Shown here piece by piece: positions 35,401 through 43,212 of a stretch of DNA of 64,000 nucleotides (the stretch's first letter is position 1; each line of letters starts with the position of its first letter). Source of the stretch: Epilithonimonas tenax DSM 16811 (GTDB lineage Bacteria; Bacteroidota; Bacteroidia; Flavobacteriales; Weeksellaceae); contig NZ_AUAA01000006.1 in NCBI RefSeq assembly GCF_000428485.1, positions 62,001 through 126,000 on the forward strand, given 5' to 3'. The position numbers and the translations under genes were made by a program. A model generated the notes under the pieces. It was not told the origin of the DNA and ran no database searches. It saw only the letters and a list, made by a program, of their open reading frames with translations.

Positions 35401-37479
35401 GGAAGCAGTCAATTTCAGATTCGCATTGGGATCTTTGGAAGTAAGAACTATGTTGTATGCACCACGGTTGATCTTGCCTACCAGATTCATATTTTGATAA
35501 CGGTAAGCTTTGTAAGTCGCAGATTGCACGTTTCCTACAAGATTGGCTTTCGCATTTTTGAAGTCAAAACTTTCGCCTTTCGCAGAGATCTGAGCAGTGA
35601 TTCCGCCAATATCTTGATTCTGAATCATCTTTCCTATCTGAAGATTCTGCAGATTTGCTTTCACATCATACTGCTCGCGGTTTTTTCTCCGCATGTCCAC
35701 CTGCGCGCTTATTCCGGCATTTCCAAGTGTTGAATATAAACTTAGATTTGTGTTTACAACTTTCGTAGTTCCTTTTGCAAAACCTTTGATGCTGAAGTGC
35801 GAAGGCAAAGCAATAGTGGACGGAATGGTGCCTTTTGGAACCAAATTAAAGACTGTTTTCCCAGATGAAGCCAATTCCCCAATCTTCAAATCATAATACA
35901 ATTGGTCAGGATTCATCGCATTTCGGATTCTTCCTGATGCATTGATACGAAGCTGATCCAGACCAGAGACCTTCAGTTCATTGATCATCAGGTCGTTCAC
36001 CAAACCTTTGACGTTGGCGTTGACGGACAGAATGGCATTGGGATATTTGTTGAACGGCGCGGTATTTCTTAAAGCTGGAACCAAGTTAAGAATATCAGCA
36101 AAACCGATTTTTGAATCTTTGATATTTGCCACGATCTTTACTGCGCCTGGGTTGGCAGACAACTGCTCGATGGAATTATAATTAATGACCACTTCATCTC
36201 GCAAAATTGTTTTTGGCGTTTGAAGATAAAGGTCTTTCAAGTAAGCTTCCTTGTCAGAGTACACAAAATCTGTCTTGAATTTCTGAATATCCAAACCTCT
36301 TTTCTCCTTGATTTCCGCCGATTTTACACTTCCTGTGAAACCATTGTTTTCCATTTTAAAATCACGGATCTCCACATTCAGTTTTCCAAAATTAAGATGG
36401 TTAAAATCCATTCCAGAATTTGTCGCCGCGACAGCTGTATTGTTATAAGCAACTTTAACATCATCGAAAATCAATTTGCCGAGAAGAACTTTCATCGCTT
36501 TTTCCTGCGTTTTATTCTTTGCAACTTCCGCTGTTTTTTGATTTTTAGCATGGGCGTTGGAAGTTGGAAGAAACAAGTTGGCGTTGATATTGGCGCCAGT
36601 CAGATACACATTGCCAACATCATAAGAATTATTCTGAAGGTCAAGATTGTTGATTTTTGTACTCAATTCTTTGAACAAAACTTTAGCAAATGTTTTAGAA
36701 TTGTCATCGCCGTAATCGATGTTAAAGTTCGTCAGTTTGATTCCGCTCAAACCGATCTGCATTGGTTTTTTCTGATTGAGAGAATCGACCTTTTCCTCCA
36801 CATTGTTAGACACTTCTTCTATCAGATCTTGTTTCAATTTTAATTTTAAGCCATCCAAATTGATGTTGTTGACTGCGTATTTGTTATCTTGAAGGTCAAA
36901 AGTTTTCACCCTCGTATCGAATGATTTGAAAAAAACTTTGATATCATTTTTGGATTGCTGATCTGTAAAATTAATGCCGACATCTGTCAGTTTGATCTTA
37001 TCAAGCGATATGATGAATGGTTTTGAGGCACTTTCTTCTTTATCAGAAGTTGCGAACGCTTCCATAATGTAATCAAAATTAAATTTGCCCTGAGGATCAC
37101 GGACGACATTGGCGCGAACACCTTCCATGTCGATAGAAGTTAGGTCGGCTTTAGAATGGATCAGCTGCCACATATCCAATCCCACATCAAATTTTTTCAC
37201 CGCCAAAAGCGTATCTACTTTTTGGCCTTTCAGGTACAGATTTTCCATTACAAGACTATTTGGAAAACCGATGTAAACTCTTTCCAGACCAACTTTTGTT
37301 TTGATCTTACCTTCCAGATAAACGATTAATTTGTCCTTGATAAAATTTTGCACAAATGGCAGTCGAAGGCTAAATATCAGCACAATAAAAAAAACCAAAA
37401 TAGCAATGATGGTTCTGATAAAACGTCTGAAGAATTTTCTTTTGTCGATTTTTACTTTCAAATGGTCAGGATTTCTCAA
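32425..37479 (-). CDS. tamB: TamB (translocation and assembly module, DUF490)
   Basis: A 1684-aa inner-membrane-anchored, periplasm-spanning protein. A single N-terminal TM helix (about residues 17-38, IRTIIAILVFFIVLIFSLRL) is followed by long beta-repeat AsmA/TamB structure and the DUF490 C-terminal domain (about 1330-1680). The latter includes SLLKRKFDIQKGSTITWTGEPTEATLDITAVYKTQ and ends GVGFIITLDYDKFREIF. Such proteins form a hydrophobic groove for lipid transport and assist outer-membrane protein assembly. It is first in a tamB-tamL pair (TAATG overlap). Usual length for Bacteroidota TamB. Confidence 0.94.
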   Translation of the reverse strand: MRNPDHLKVKIDKRKFFRRFIRTIIAILVFFIVLIFSLRLPFVQNFIKDKLIVYLEGKIKTKVGLERVYIGFPNSLVMENLYLKGQKVDTLLAVKKFDVGLDMWQLIHSKADLTSIDMEGVRANVVRDPQGKFNFDYIMEAFATSDKEESASKPFIISLDKIKLTDVGINFTDQQSKNDIKVFFKSFDTRVKTFDLQDNKYAVNNINLDGLKLKLKQDLIEEVSNNVEEKVDSLNQKKPMQIGLSGIKLTNFNIDYGDDNSKTFAKVLFKELSTKINNLDLQNNSYDVGNVYLTGANINANLFLPTSNAHAKNQKTAEVAKNKTQEKAMKVLLGKLIFDDVKVAYNNTAVAATNSGMDFNHLNFGKLNVEIRDFKMENNGFTGSVKSAEIKEKRGLDIQKFKTDFVYSDKEAYLKDLYLQTPKTILRDEVVINYNSIEQLSANPGAVKIVANIKDSKIGFADILNLVPALRNTAPFNKYPNAILSVNANVKGLVNDLMINELKVSGLDQLRINASGRIRNAMNPDQLYYDLKIGELASSGKTVFNLVPKGTIPSTIALPSHFSIKGFAKGTTKVVNTNLSLYSTLGNAGISAQVDMRRKNREQYDVKANLQNLQIGKMIQNQDIGGITAQISAKGESFDFKNAKANLVGNVQSATYKAYRYQNMNLVGKINRGAYNIVLTSKDPNANLKLTASGLYDEKNPTVKVNGTINKLDLNKIGFYSSPMILAGAIDGDFKSLDPDNLNGYLNLKNFAISDTKEVYPMQEVKLLAVSTADSTQIKFNSQLADVALNGKYKLTQIFGALSQTVNQYYQFQKPVKAAKIDAGQFFTVNATIKNDDLIRKFVPDLKSFETININGNYNADTQKIELDAKIPQVLYGSNSLENTNLKITNENQALQYQLDVAALKSESFAVNKVSINGDVADNIVHYHITTKDEKDETQFLIAGTAKSMNDITEISLDPNGLKLNYMDWAVADGNKIQIGSRGIIADNFRLSNAGSEILVQSENSSPNSPLNVILKDFKIETITEIIKKDSLLAKGTINGTAQLRDLNKKMNFQADINVSDLFVYGSPAGNLSLKAHNTSADIINADIALSGNQNDVKMTGNYNTVASRFELDLAMNQLQMKTLQGFSMNAITNTEGYLSGNLKITGTASEPKILGDVKMNHVGLMIEQTGSDFRKINDQIAFTNRGIEFDDFKINDKDGNSLKIDGQVLTQTYRDFAFNLDINAKDFKVVNSEKSNDALMYGILSIDAALKVRGNLDLPKVDGRLAVSDDTDFTFVLPQSSPSLQERDGIVEFIDQDQVTLNKTIVADSLAAKNKIRGMDVSVNIEVSKEAKMSVIIDKANGDFVKLQGEAELTGGVDPSGKTTLVGVYAVEKGSYDMSVSLLKRKFDIQKGSTITWTGEPTEATLDITAVYKTQTAPLDLVEQQISGETPATLNQYKQRMEFNTLLKMKGELLKPIISFDITTEEKNNSVSSNVKDIVDQKLAQLRTEENEMNKQVFALLLLNRFIGENPFENSAGLSTETMARQSVSKILSQQLNNLASDLIKGVDLNFDLESSEDYSTGTQNTRTDLTIGLSKKLLNDRLKVSVGSNFGLEGDARQNENTTNIAGDVTVDYSLSKDGRYMLRAYRKNEYQVALQGQIVETGVGFIITLDYDKFREIFQTSKREKRKREREKNNNQVVDFK

Positions 37480-37633
37480 TATTCATAGCAAATACCATAC
37501 TACAACATCAAATGCGGAATTATAATATTTTTAAATGTAACAAATTAACAACATAAAATACTGAAAAACAAAAGTTTAAACCTAACAAATCTCTTTTTTA
37601 TATTGCTTAAAAAACCTATGACCACATCTACAG

Positions 37634-39067
37634 CTACTTACCACGGGCCAGTTTTCTCACCATTCCTTTAAAGATAATGCCATGAAATGGCAAAACCGAA
37701 TACCAGTATAATCTTCCTGCTAATCCGTGTGGGCGAAAAACGGCTTTTTGCCAAAGTTTGCCTTTGTAGAGTTTGAACATCAGCCACGCTTCTCCCGGTA
37801 ATTTCATTTCCGCAAAAAGAATCAGTTTCCCTTCTTCCCTGTTGGCGTAGAGAACGCGCCAAAAATCCAAAGCGTCGCCTTCGTGTAGTTGCAACGGATG
37901 AGTTCTACCTCTTCGCAAACCTGGTCCGCCCACCAGTAGATCCATAAAACCACGCACCTTCCAAAGGCTTTGTCCGTACCAACCGTTTTTTCCACCCAGA
38001 CCGAAAAACCGGTCGAGGCACTTTTCGCGGTCGTCATAAGTTTCACTTCTCAGATCTGTAAAACAACCAAATTTTGGCACATCCAAATATTCTCGGAGCG
38101 TGGTATCGTGCCTGCTGCTGATGAAGCTGTCTTTCCAGCTCGAACTTATTTCGTTGGCCTGAATTTTCGCCAGTGTTCTTTTCAAAGCTTCGACATAAGA
38201 AAAAGGCGTAATGCCAGTAATTTTCTTGATCTCCGCCAGACTTTCCGGTTTACAAATGACCTCGATCTTCATACTTCCAACAAGCGAACTTGCCAAATTA
38301 TAGGACGTAGAAGTGATAAAATAAAGCCAGTAAGAAGATAATTTGGGCGTCATCACTGGCAACGTATAGATGGACCTTTTCAAGCCTCGCACCTTGGCAT
38401 ATCCCAAAAGTATCTCTTTATAAGTCAGCACATCATCACAGCCAATATCAAAACTTTTGTGGTAAGCGTCTTTGTGAAATAATGTAAAAATCAGAAAATC
38501 GAGAACATTCGCAATACCAATGGGTTGACATTTGGTATCCAGCCATTTGGGTGTAACCATCACCGGCAGTTTTTCTACCAGATCACGGATGATCTCAAAA
38601 GATGCACTTCCCGACCCTATAATGATTCCTGCACGCAGAACCGTGACAGGAACCTGACTTTTCATTAATATTTTCTCTACCTGAAATCTTGAATTTAGGT
38701 GTTTTGATAATTCATTTTGATTGACCAATCCGGAAAGGTAAATAATATGTTCACATTGGGTCTTTTCTATTTCTGATACAAAGTTCTGCGCACATTCTTT
38801 TTCTACATCTTCATAATCTTCTGTATTGCTCATAGAATGCATCAGGTAATAAGCACCGGAAATATCATTGGGAATATTTTGTAAGGTTTCCGGTTTCAAA
38901 AAATCGACTTCTATGACATCGATCAACGCAGCATCTATCCCGGAAGGTTTGGAAAAACGCGCCTTATCTCTGCAACAGCACACCACTTTGTAACCTTGCG
39001 CTGCGATCACGCTGATCATTCTTTTGCCGATGTAACCTGTTGCGCCTGTCAGTAAGATCTTTTTCAT
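37634..39067 (-). CDS. SDR-type NAD(P)-binding protein with C-terminal DUF2867
   Basis: A 477-aa two-domain protein. The N-terminal atypical/extended SDR Rossmann domain has TGATGYIGKRM (residues 7-17) and a YLMHSMSNTEDYEDVEKE block typical of the NAD(P)-binding DUF2867 family. The C-terminal DUF2867 (about 330-475) carries GLGGKNGWYGQSLWKVRGFMDLLVGGPGLRRGR and ends FHGIIFKGMVRKLARG. Substrate is unknown. The gene lies downstream of phr and the GTP cyclohydrolase II gene on the same strand, with 15-bp spacing to phr. DUF2867-SDR genes are a recurring companion of photolyase genes, so a link to light or oxidative stress is inferred. Confidence 0.88.
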   Translation of the reverse strand: MKKILLTGATGYIGKRMISVIAAQGYKVVCCCRDKARFSKPSGIDAALIDVIEVDFLKPETLQNIPNDISGAYYLMHSMSNTEDYEDVEKECAQNFVSEIEKTQCEHIIYLSGLVNQNELSKHLNSRFQVEKILMKSQVPVTVLRAGIIIGSGSASFEIIRDLVEKLPVMVTPKWLDTKCQPIGIANVLDFLIFTLFHKDAYHKSFDIGCDDVLTYKEILLGYAKVRGLKRSIYTLPVMTPKLSSYWLYFITSTSYNLASSLVGSMKIEVICKPESLAEIKKITGITPFSYVEALKRTLAKIQANEISSSWKDSFISSRHDTTLREYLDVPKFGCFTDLRSETYDDREKCLDRFFGLGGKNGWYGQSLWKVRGFMDLLVGGPGLRRGRTHPLQLHEGDALDFWRVLYANREEGKLILFAEMKLPGEAWLMFKLYKGKLWQKAVFRPHGLAGRLYWYSVLPFHGIIFKGMVRKLARGK

Positions 39068-39082
39068 AGGAGTTTTCTTTAA

Positions 39083-40378
39083 TTATTTTAATGCCCGCGA
39101 ATACTCTGCCAAAACACGTTCTCTTGCGAACTTATGTTCTATAATGGGCGCCGGATACTTTCCCGAATCAAATTCGGCGACCCATTTTCTGATGTAAACC
39201 ATTTCTTTATCAAATTTCTCCGTTTGAGTCGTTGGGTTAAAAACTCGGAAATACGGTGCAGCGTCACAGCCACAACCAGCTGCCCATTGCCAGTTTCCGT
39301 TGTTTGCAGAGAGATCGTAGTCATTCAGTTTCACTGCAAAATAAGCCTCGCCCCAGCGCCAGTCTATCAACAGATGCTTGCACAAAAAACTCGCAACAAT
39401 CATTCTCACACGGTTGTGCATATATCCGGTCTCATTCAGTTGGCGCATTCCTGCATCCACAATGGGATAACCGGTTTTTCCATTGCACCACAACTGAAAT
39501 TCCTTTTCATCATTTCGCCATTGGATTGCATCATATTTTTCTTTAAAAGAATGATGCACCACTTTTGGAAAATGAAACAGGATTTGCATAAAGAACTCAC
39601 GCCAGATCAATTCGGAAAGCCAGGTTTGGTTATGTTCTACAGCAAAAGCAACACATTTCCGAATACTAATGGTCCCAAAACGCAAGGCAATTCCCAACTG
39701 TGTTGTCTGCTGCATTGCAGGAAAATCTCTGTATTTATCATATGCATCGATGATCTTGGGATCTAATTTTGGAACTTCGAAGTTCATTTCTGTCTTTTCA
39801 AAACCAATTTCCTGTAATGTTTTGATCGTTTGAAATTGCTGAGGAAAGAGTTGATCTAACTTCAACTTGACCGATTTGTAATGATCTGGTGTCAAATTTT
39901 CTTTCCATTTCTTCGAAAAAGGCGTGTAAACGGTGTATGGAAGTCCGTCATTTTTCACAATTTCATTCTTGTCAAAAATCACTTGGTCTTTATAAGCTTT
40001 GAAAGGAATCTCCCGAGCTTGAAAATAATCATATAGTTCTTTATCCCGTTTTATAGCTTGAGGCTCATAATCACGATTACAAAAAACACCCTGAATATCA
40101 TATTCCTCTGATAAAGATTTAAAAATATCAAATGCTTTTCCGTGATAGGTAAGCAATGTGGAATGGTACATCTTCAACTCAGAATTGATCTGCTCCAAAG
40201 CCTGTTGGATATAATCTAGTCTTTTATCCTTTTTATCTTCCAGTTTATCCAGAATATCGGCATCAAAAATAAAGATTGGAACCACAGGAAAATCCGATTC
40301 CAAAGCGTGGTACAGCCCGACATTATCTTCCAGACGGAGATCTCTCCTAAACCAAAATATGGAAACTTTACTTTTCAT
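39083..40378 (-). CDS. phrB: Class I deoxyribodipyrimidine photolyase (CPD photolyase)
   Basis: A 431-aa FAD enzyme that repairs cyclobutane pyrimidine dimers with blue light. The N-terminal antenna Rossmann domain has IFWFRRDLRLEDNVGLYHAL. The C-terminal helical FAD domain contains WLSELIWREFFMQILFHFP, WCNGKTGYPIVDAGMRQLNETGYMHNR, RMIVASFLCKHLLIDWRWGE, LNDYDLSANNGNWQWAAGCGCDAAPYFRVFNP. The Trp electron-transfer residues and the FAD-contact N in NGNWQW are present. Length is normal. It lies 11 bp after the GTP cyclohydrolase II gene and 15 bp before the SDR gene, in one unit transcribed away from the divergent operator at 41034-41053. Confidence 0.95.
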   Translation of the reverse strand: MKSKVSIFWFRRDLRLEDNVGLYHALESDFPVVPIFIFDADILDKLEDKKDKRLDYIQQALEQINSELKMYHSTLLTYHGKAFDIFKSLSEEYDIQGVFCNRDYEPQAIKRDKELYDYFQAREIPFKAYKDQVIFDKNEIVKNDGLPYTVYTPFSKKWKENLTPDHYKSVKLKLDQLFPQQFQTIKTLQEIGFEKTEMNFEVPKLDPKIIDAYDKYRDFPAMQQTTQLGIALRFGTISIRKCVAFAVEHNQTWLSELIWREFFMQILFHFPKVVHHSFKEKYDAIQWRNDEKEFQLWCNGKTGYPIVDAGMRQLNETGYMHNRVRMIVASFLCKHLLIDWRWGEAYFAVKLNDYDLSANNGNWQWAAGCGCDAAPYFRVFNPTTQTEKFDKEMVYIRKWVAEFDSGKYPAPIIEHKFARERVLAEYSRALK

Positions 40379-40389
40379 TTTTTAATATT

Positions 40390-40980
40390 CTAAAGCCTTT
40401 CCAAAAGGTGACCAAAATAATCTTTCTTTTTATTAAGATAAGACGCGCTGGTCGGGTTAGAGTCAATCTCCAGCGGAATTCTCTCATTCAAAAAAACGCC
40501 ACTGTTTTCGAGTGCTTTCAGTTTTTCAGGATTGTTGGTAAGCAAGTTAACTTTTGCCACTTCTAGTATTTTCAGCATTTCTATGGCTACACCAAAATCT
40601 CTGCCATCTGCAGGCAAGCCTAATTTCAAATTAGCTTCTACGGTATCAAAACCTTGTTCCTGCAAAGCATAAGCTTTCAGTTTGTTGATGATCCCAATAT
40701 TTCGGCCTTCTTGTCTCAGATAGATGATCATGCCGCCATTTTCTGAAACGAATTTCATCGCAGCGTCCAGCTGCTGTCCGCATTCGCATTTTCTGGAATG
40801 GAACACTTCCCCCGTGATACATTCTGAATGGAAACGGACGTTCACGATTGCATTCACATCTGTATGCTCCGCAACCCAAACAAGATGTGGATTGTAGTCA
40901 TTTTCATTTTCTGAAAAAGCATAGACTTTGAACATTCCAAAATCTGTAGGTATATTAGATTGCGCCTGTATTTTCAACAT
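40390..40980 (-). CDS. ribA: GTP cyclohydrolase II
   Basis: A 196-aa stand-alone GTP cyclohydrolase II, the first enzyme of riboflavin (hence FAD and deazaflavin/lumazine-type precursor) synthesis. The zinc ligands C54, C65 and C67 sit in ECITGEVFHSRKCECGQQ. The GTP-binding/catalytic blocks IIYLRQEGRNIGIINKLKAYALQEQG and DGRDFGVAIEML are intact. Length and numbering match E. coli RibA. It is the first gene of a unit with the photolyase gene, which suggests coupling of flavin supply to photolyase synthesis. A general ribBA is probably elsewhere in the genome, which I cannot check here. Confidence 0.95.
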   Translation of the reverse strand: MLKIQAQSNIPTDFGMFKVYAFSENENDYNPHLVWVAEHTDVNAIVNVRFHSECITGEVFHSRKCECGQQLDAAMKFVSENGGMIIYLRQEGRNIGIINKLKAYALQEQGFDTVEANLKLGLPADGRDFGVAIEMLKILEVAKVNLLTNNPEKLKALENSGVFLNERIPLEIDSNPTSASYLNKKKDYFGHLLERL

Positions 40981-41009
40981 TAGTTATAAATTAAATCATT
41001 GTTATAGTA

Positions 41010-41058
41010 CAAATTTATACTTTATTTATTTAATTAGTAAAATTAATTACTAAATTTG
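41010..41058. promoter_or_regulatory. Divergent promoter region with palindromic operator (ribA / TetR-like unit)
   Basis: Between the divergent ribA and TetR-like genes. A -7 box TAAATTTG for ribA is on the minus strand (plus 41010-41017). A TAAATTTG box for the rightward unit is at 41051-41058. A perfect palindrome TTAGTAA (41034-41040)/TTACTAA (41047-41053) overlaps the rightward box and sits where the -33 region of ribA would be. The placement suits one repressor controlling both units, most simply the adjacent TetR-like protein. Confidence 0.65.
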
Positions 41059-41077
41059 TCAATAAATAAAATCTATA

Positions 41078-41737
41078 ATGAAAAAGGAAAATAACATCTC
41101 ACCAGAAAAAATATTCGAAATCTATGGCGACTTTATCCTAAATAACGGAGAAAGACCCAAGAATATTTATCTTTTTGCTAAGGAAAATAACTTTGAAGAA
41201 AAAGATTTTTACAACTATTTCGCCAGCTTTGAGCATATAGAAAAACTCATGATCACGCATCTTTTCGAAAGATCTGTGGAGCTGGCATCTGAAGTGAACG
41301 ACACCGATACCATTACGGCGAAAGAAAAATTGCTGAACGTCTATTTTATCTTTTTTGAAAATATGGCGATGAACAGATCTCTGGTGTTAATGATCTTGGG
41401 TAAAGACAAAATGAACTCGATCAAAATACTGCAAAGCCTGAAAGAAGCACACAAAAGCTTCGTAAAAACTTTGGACTTCAACGAAATGGAAATCCTGAAA
41501 AACGCAAAAGGCGATGTAAAAAACTTCATCGAAAAATCGAGGGAAGAAGCACTTTGGCTTCACCTGATGTCCTGTATAGAATTCTGGAAAAAAGACAATT
41601 CCCCATCTTTTGAAAAGACAGATCTGTTTATAGAAAAAACCGTAGATACAGGTTTTGAACTGATAGATAATGAACCGTTGAGAAAAATCGTAGATCTGGG
41701 AAAATTCTTATGGAAAGAAAAATTTAAAGCCAATTAA
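41078..41737 (+). CDS. TetR-like transcriptional regulator of the photolyase island
   Basis: A 219-aa all-helical protein. The N-terminus (KIFEIYGDFILNNGERPKNIYLFAKENNFEEKDFYNYFASFEHIEKLMI) has the spacing of a TetR helix-turn-helix, but with a divergent recognition region (YNYF near residue 48, as in TetR HxxF/YxxF). The C-terminal domain is a typical ligand-binding helical core. It is divergent from ribA, with a perfect palindrome in the shared promoter. It is separated by one base from the ABC1 kinase gene, so they are co-transcribed. Probably a repressor; signal unknown. Confidence 0.8.
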   Translation: MKKENNISPEKIFEIYGDFILNNGERPKNIYLFAKENNFEEKDFYNYFASFEHIEKLMITHLFERSVELASEVNDTDTITAKEKLLNVYFIFFENMAMNRSLVLMILGKDKMNSIKILQSLKEAHKSFVKTLDFNEMEILKNAKGDVKNFIEKSREEALWLHLMSCIEFWKKDNSPSFEKTDLFIEKTVDTGFELIDNEPLRKIVDLGKFLWKEKFKAN

Positions 41738-41738
41738 A

Positions 41739-43055
41739 ATGAAAACATTAGACAAAATACCCACCGGAAAAATCGAAAGAACAGGCAGTTTGCTGAAAGC
41801 CGGCGCAAAAGTGGGCGTCAATTACCTGAAATATTACGGCAACAAGATTACAAAAGATGAAGATGCTGCCAGAAAAATATTAAATGAAGACAACGCAACA
41901 GACATCTACGACTCTCTGAAAGAACTGAAAGGTTCTGCTCTAAAAGTCGCGCAGATGCTGAGTATGGAAAAGAACATTCTGCCCGTAGAATATGTGGAAA
42001 AATTTTCTCTTTCCCAATTTTCTGTGCCGCCACTTTCCGGCGCGCTGGTCAAGAAAACCTTCCGAAAATACTTTGGTAAAAATCCTGAAAATATTTTTGA
42101 TGAGTTTTCTCCGGAATCTGTCAATGCGGCAAGCATCGGACAGGTGCATAAAGCTAAAAATGGAGCACATGATCTTGCGGTGAAGATCCAATACCCGGGC
42201 GTTCGCGAAAGTATTACCAGCGATCTGAAAATGGTAAAACCGATTGCGATGAAAATGTTCAATATCAGAAAAGAAGGTTCCGAATCTTATTTTCAGGAAG
42301 TGGAAGACAAATTGTTTGAGGAAACCAATTATGAGCTGGAGTTGCAGCGCAGCCAGCAGTTTGCACGTGAATGCGGACATCTGGACAATATCCTTTTCCC
42401 CAATTATTATCCAGAATTTTCCAGCGAAAAGATTATTACAATGGACTGGATGAATGGCAAACATTTTTCTGAATTCACGAAGGAAAAGAACTCTCAGGAA
42501 GACCTTAATAAAATAGGACAAACACTTTGGGATTTTTATATGTACCAGATGCACGTTCTGAAAAAAGTACATGCAGATCCGCATCCCGGTAACTTTTTGG
42601 TTTCTGAAAACAAAGAATTGCTTGTCATCGATTTCGGTTGTATCAAGGAGATTCCGGAAGATTTCTACATTCCGTATTTTGAACTAGCAAAACAGGAAAA
42701 CCTGAATGATCCTGAGATATTTACGGAAAAACTATATCTGCTGGAAATTTTGCGCAAAGATGATTCTGTGAAAGAAAAAGAATTTTTTACCAAATTGTTT
42801 TACGAGCTACTAGAGTTGTTTACAAGGCCGTTCAACAGAGAAAATTTTGATTTTTCTGATGAGACTTTCTTTCAGGAAATTGCAGATTTGGGTCAGCGTT
42901 ACGCCAAACTCAGCGATATGAAAGGAATGAATGCCAACCGTGGATCACGCCATTTTATCTACCTCAACAGAACATTTTTCGGCTTGTATAATATGATGCA
43001 CGATCTGAGAGCAAATACGGTGATGATCAGCCATTATAAAAATTATATCCTGTAA
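41739..43055 (+). CDS. ABC1/UbiB/AarF-family atypical kinase
   Basis: A 438-aa protein of the ABC1 (ADCK/UbiB) family. Visible are the family KxGQ-like segment LKGSALKVAQMLSMEKNILP (Gly replaced by Ala-Gln context), the ATP-site VNAASIGQVHKAKNGAHDLAVKIQYPGV, EETNYELELQRSQQF, HADPHPGNFLVSENKELLVIDFGCIKEIP (catalytic and metal Asp). No obvious TM helix at the C-terminus, unlike UbiB. In other bacteria such proteins support quinone or isoprenoid lipid metabolism. Its place directly after the TetR-like gene and before the cryptochrome genes marks it as an island member, but its role there is unknown. Confidence 0.9.
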   Translation: MKTLDKIPTGKIERTGSLLKAGAKVGVNYLKYYGNKITKDEDAARKILNEDNATDIYDSLKELKGSALKVAQMLSMEKNILPVEYVEKFSLSQFSVPPLSGALVKKTFRKYFGKNPENIFDEFSPESVNAASIGQVHKAKNGAHDLAVKIQYPGVRESITSDLKMVKPIAMKMFNIRKEGSESYFQEVEDKLFEETNYELELQRSQQFARECGHLDNILFPNYYPEFSSEKIITMDWMNGKHFSEFTKEKNSQEDLNKIGQTLWDFYMYQMHVLKKVHADPHPGNFLVSENKELLVIDFGCIKEIPEDFYIPYFELAKQENLNDPEIFTEKLYLLEILRKDDSVKEKEFFTKLFYELLELFTRPFNRENFDFSDETFFQEIADLGQRYAKLSDMKGMNANRGSRHFIYLNRTFFGLYNMMHDLRANTVMISHYKNYIL

Positions 43056-43056
43056 G

Positions 43057-43212
43057 ATGCCTGCAGGATTAGCTTCAAAAACTTGTGAAGTTTGCGGCCT
43101 TCCTTTTAATTGGCGGAAAAAATGGGCAAAAAACTGGAACGAGGTCAAATACTGTAGCGAAAGATGTCGGAAAAACAAAAAATCAACATCCTCTGGTTTA
43201 CCAAAGATCTAA
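43057..43212 (+). CDS. DUF2256 small zinc-ribbon-like protein, 51 aa
   Basis: A 51-codon gene, ATG at 43057, two bases after the kinase stop. The sequence KTCEVCGLPFNWRKKWAKNW then EVKYCSERCRKN is the DUF2256 signature, with four cysteines (C10, C13, C33, C37) placed to bind one zinc. The last 49 bases overlap the start of the cry-DASH gene in another frame, so translation is probably coupled. DUF2256 genes are known to accompany cryptochrome/photolyase genes; biochemical role unknown. Confidence 0.88.
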   Translation: MPAGLASKTCEVCGLPFNWRKKWAKNWNEVKYCSERCRKNKKSTSSGLPKI

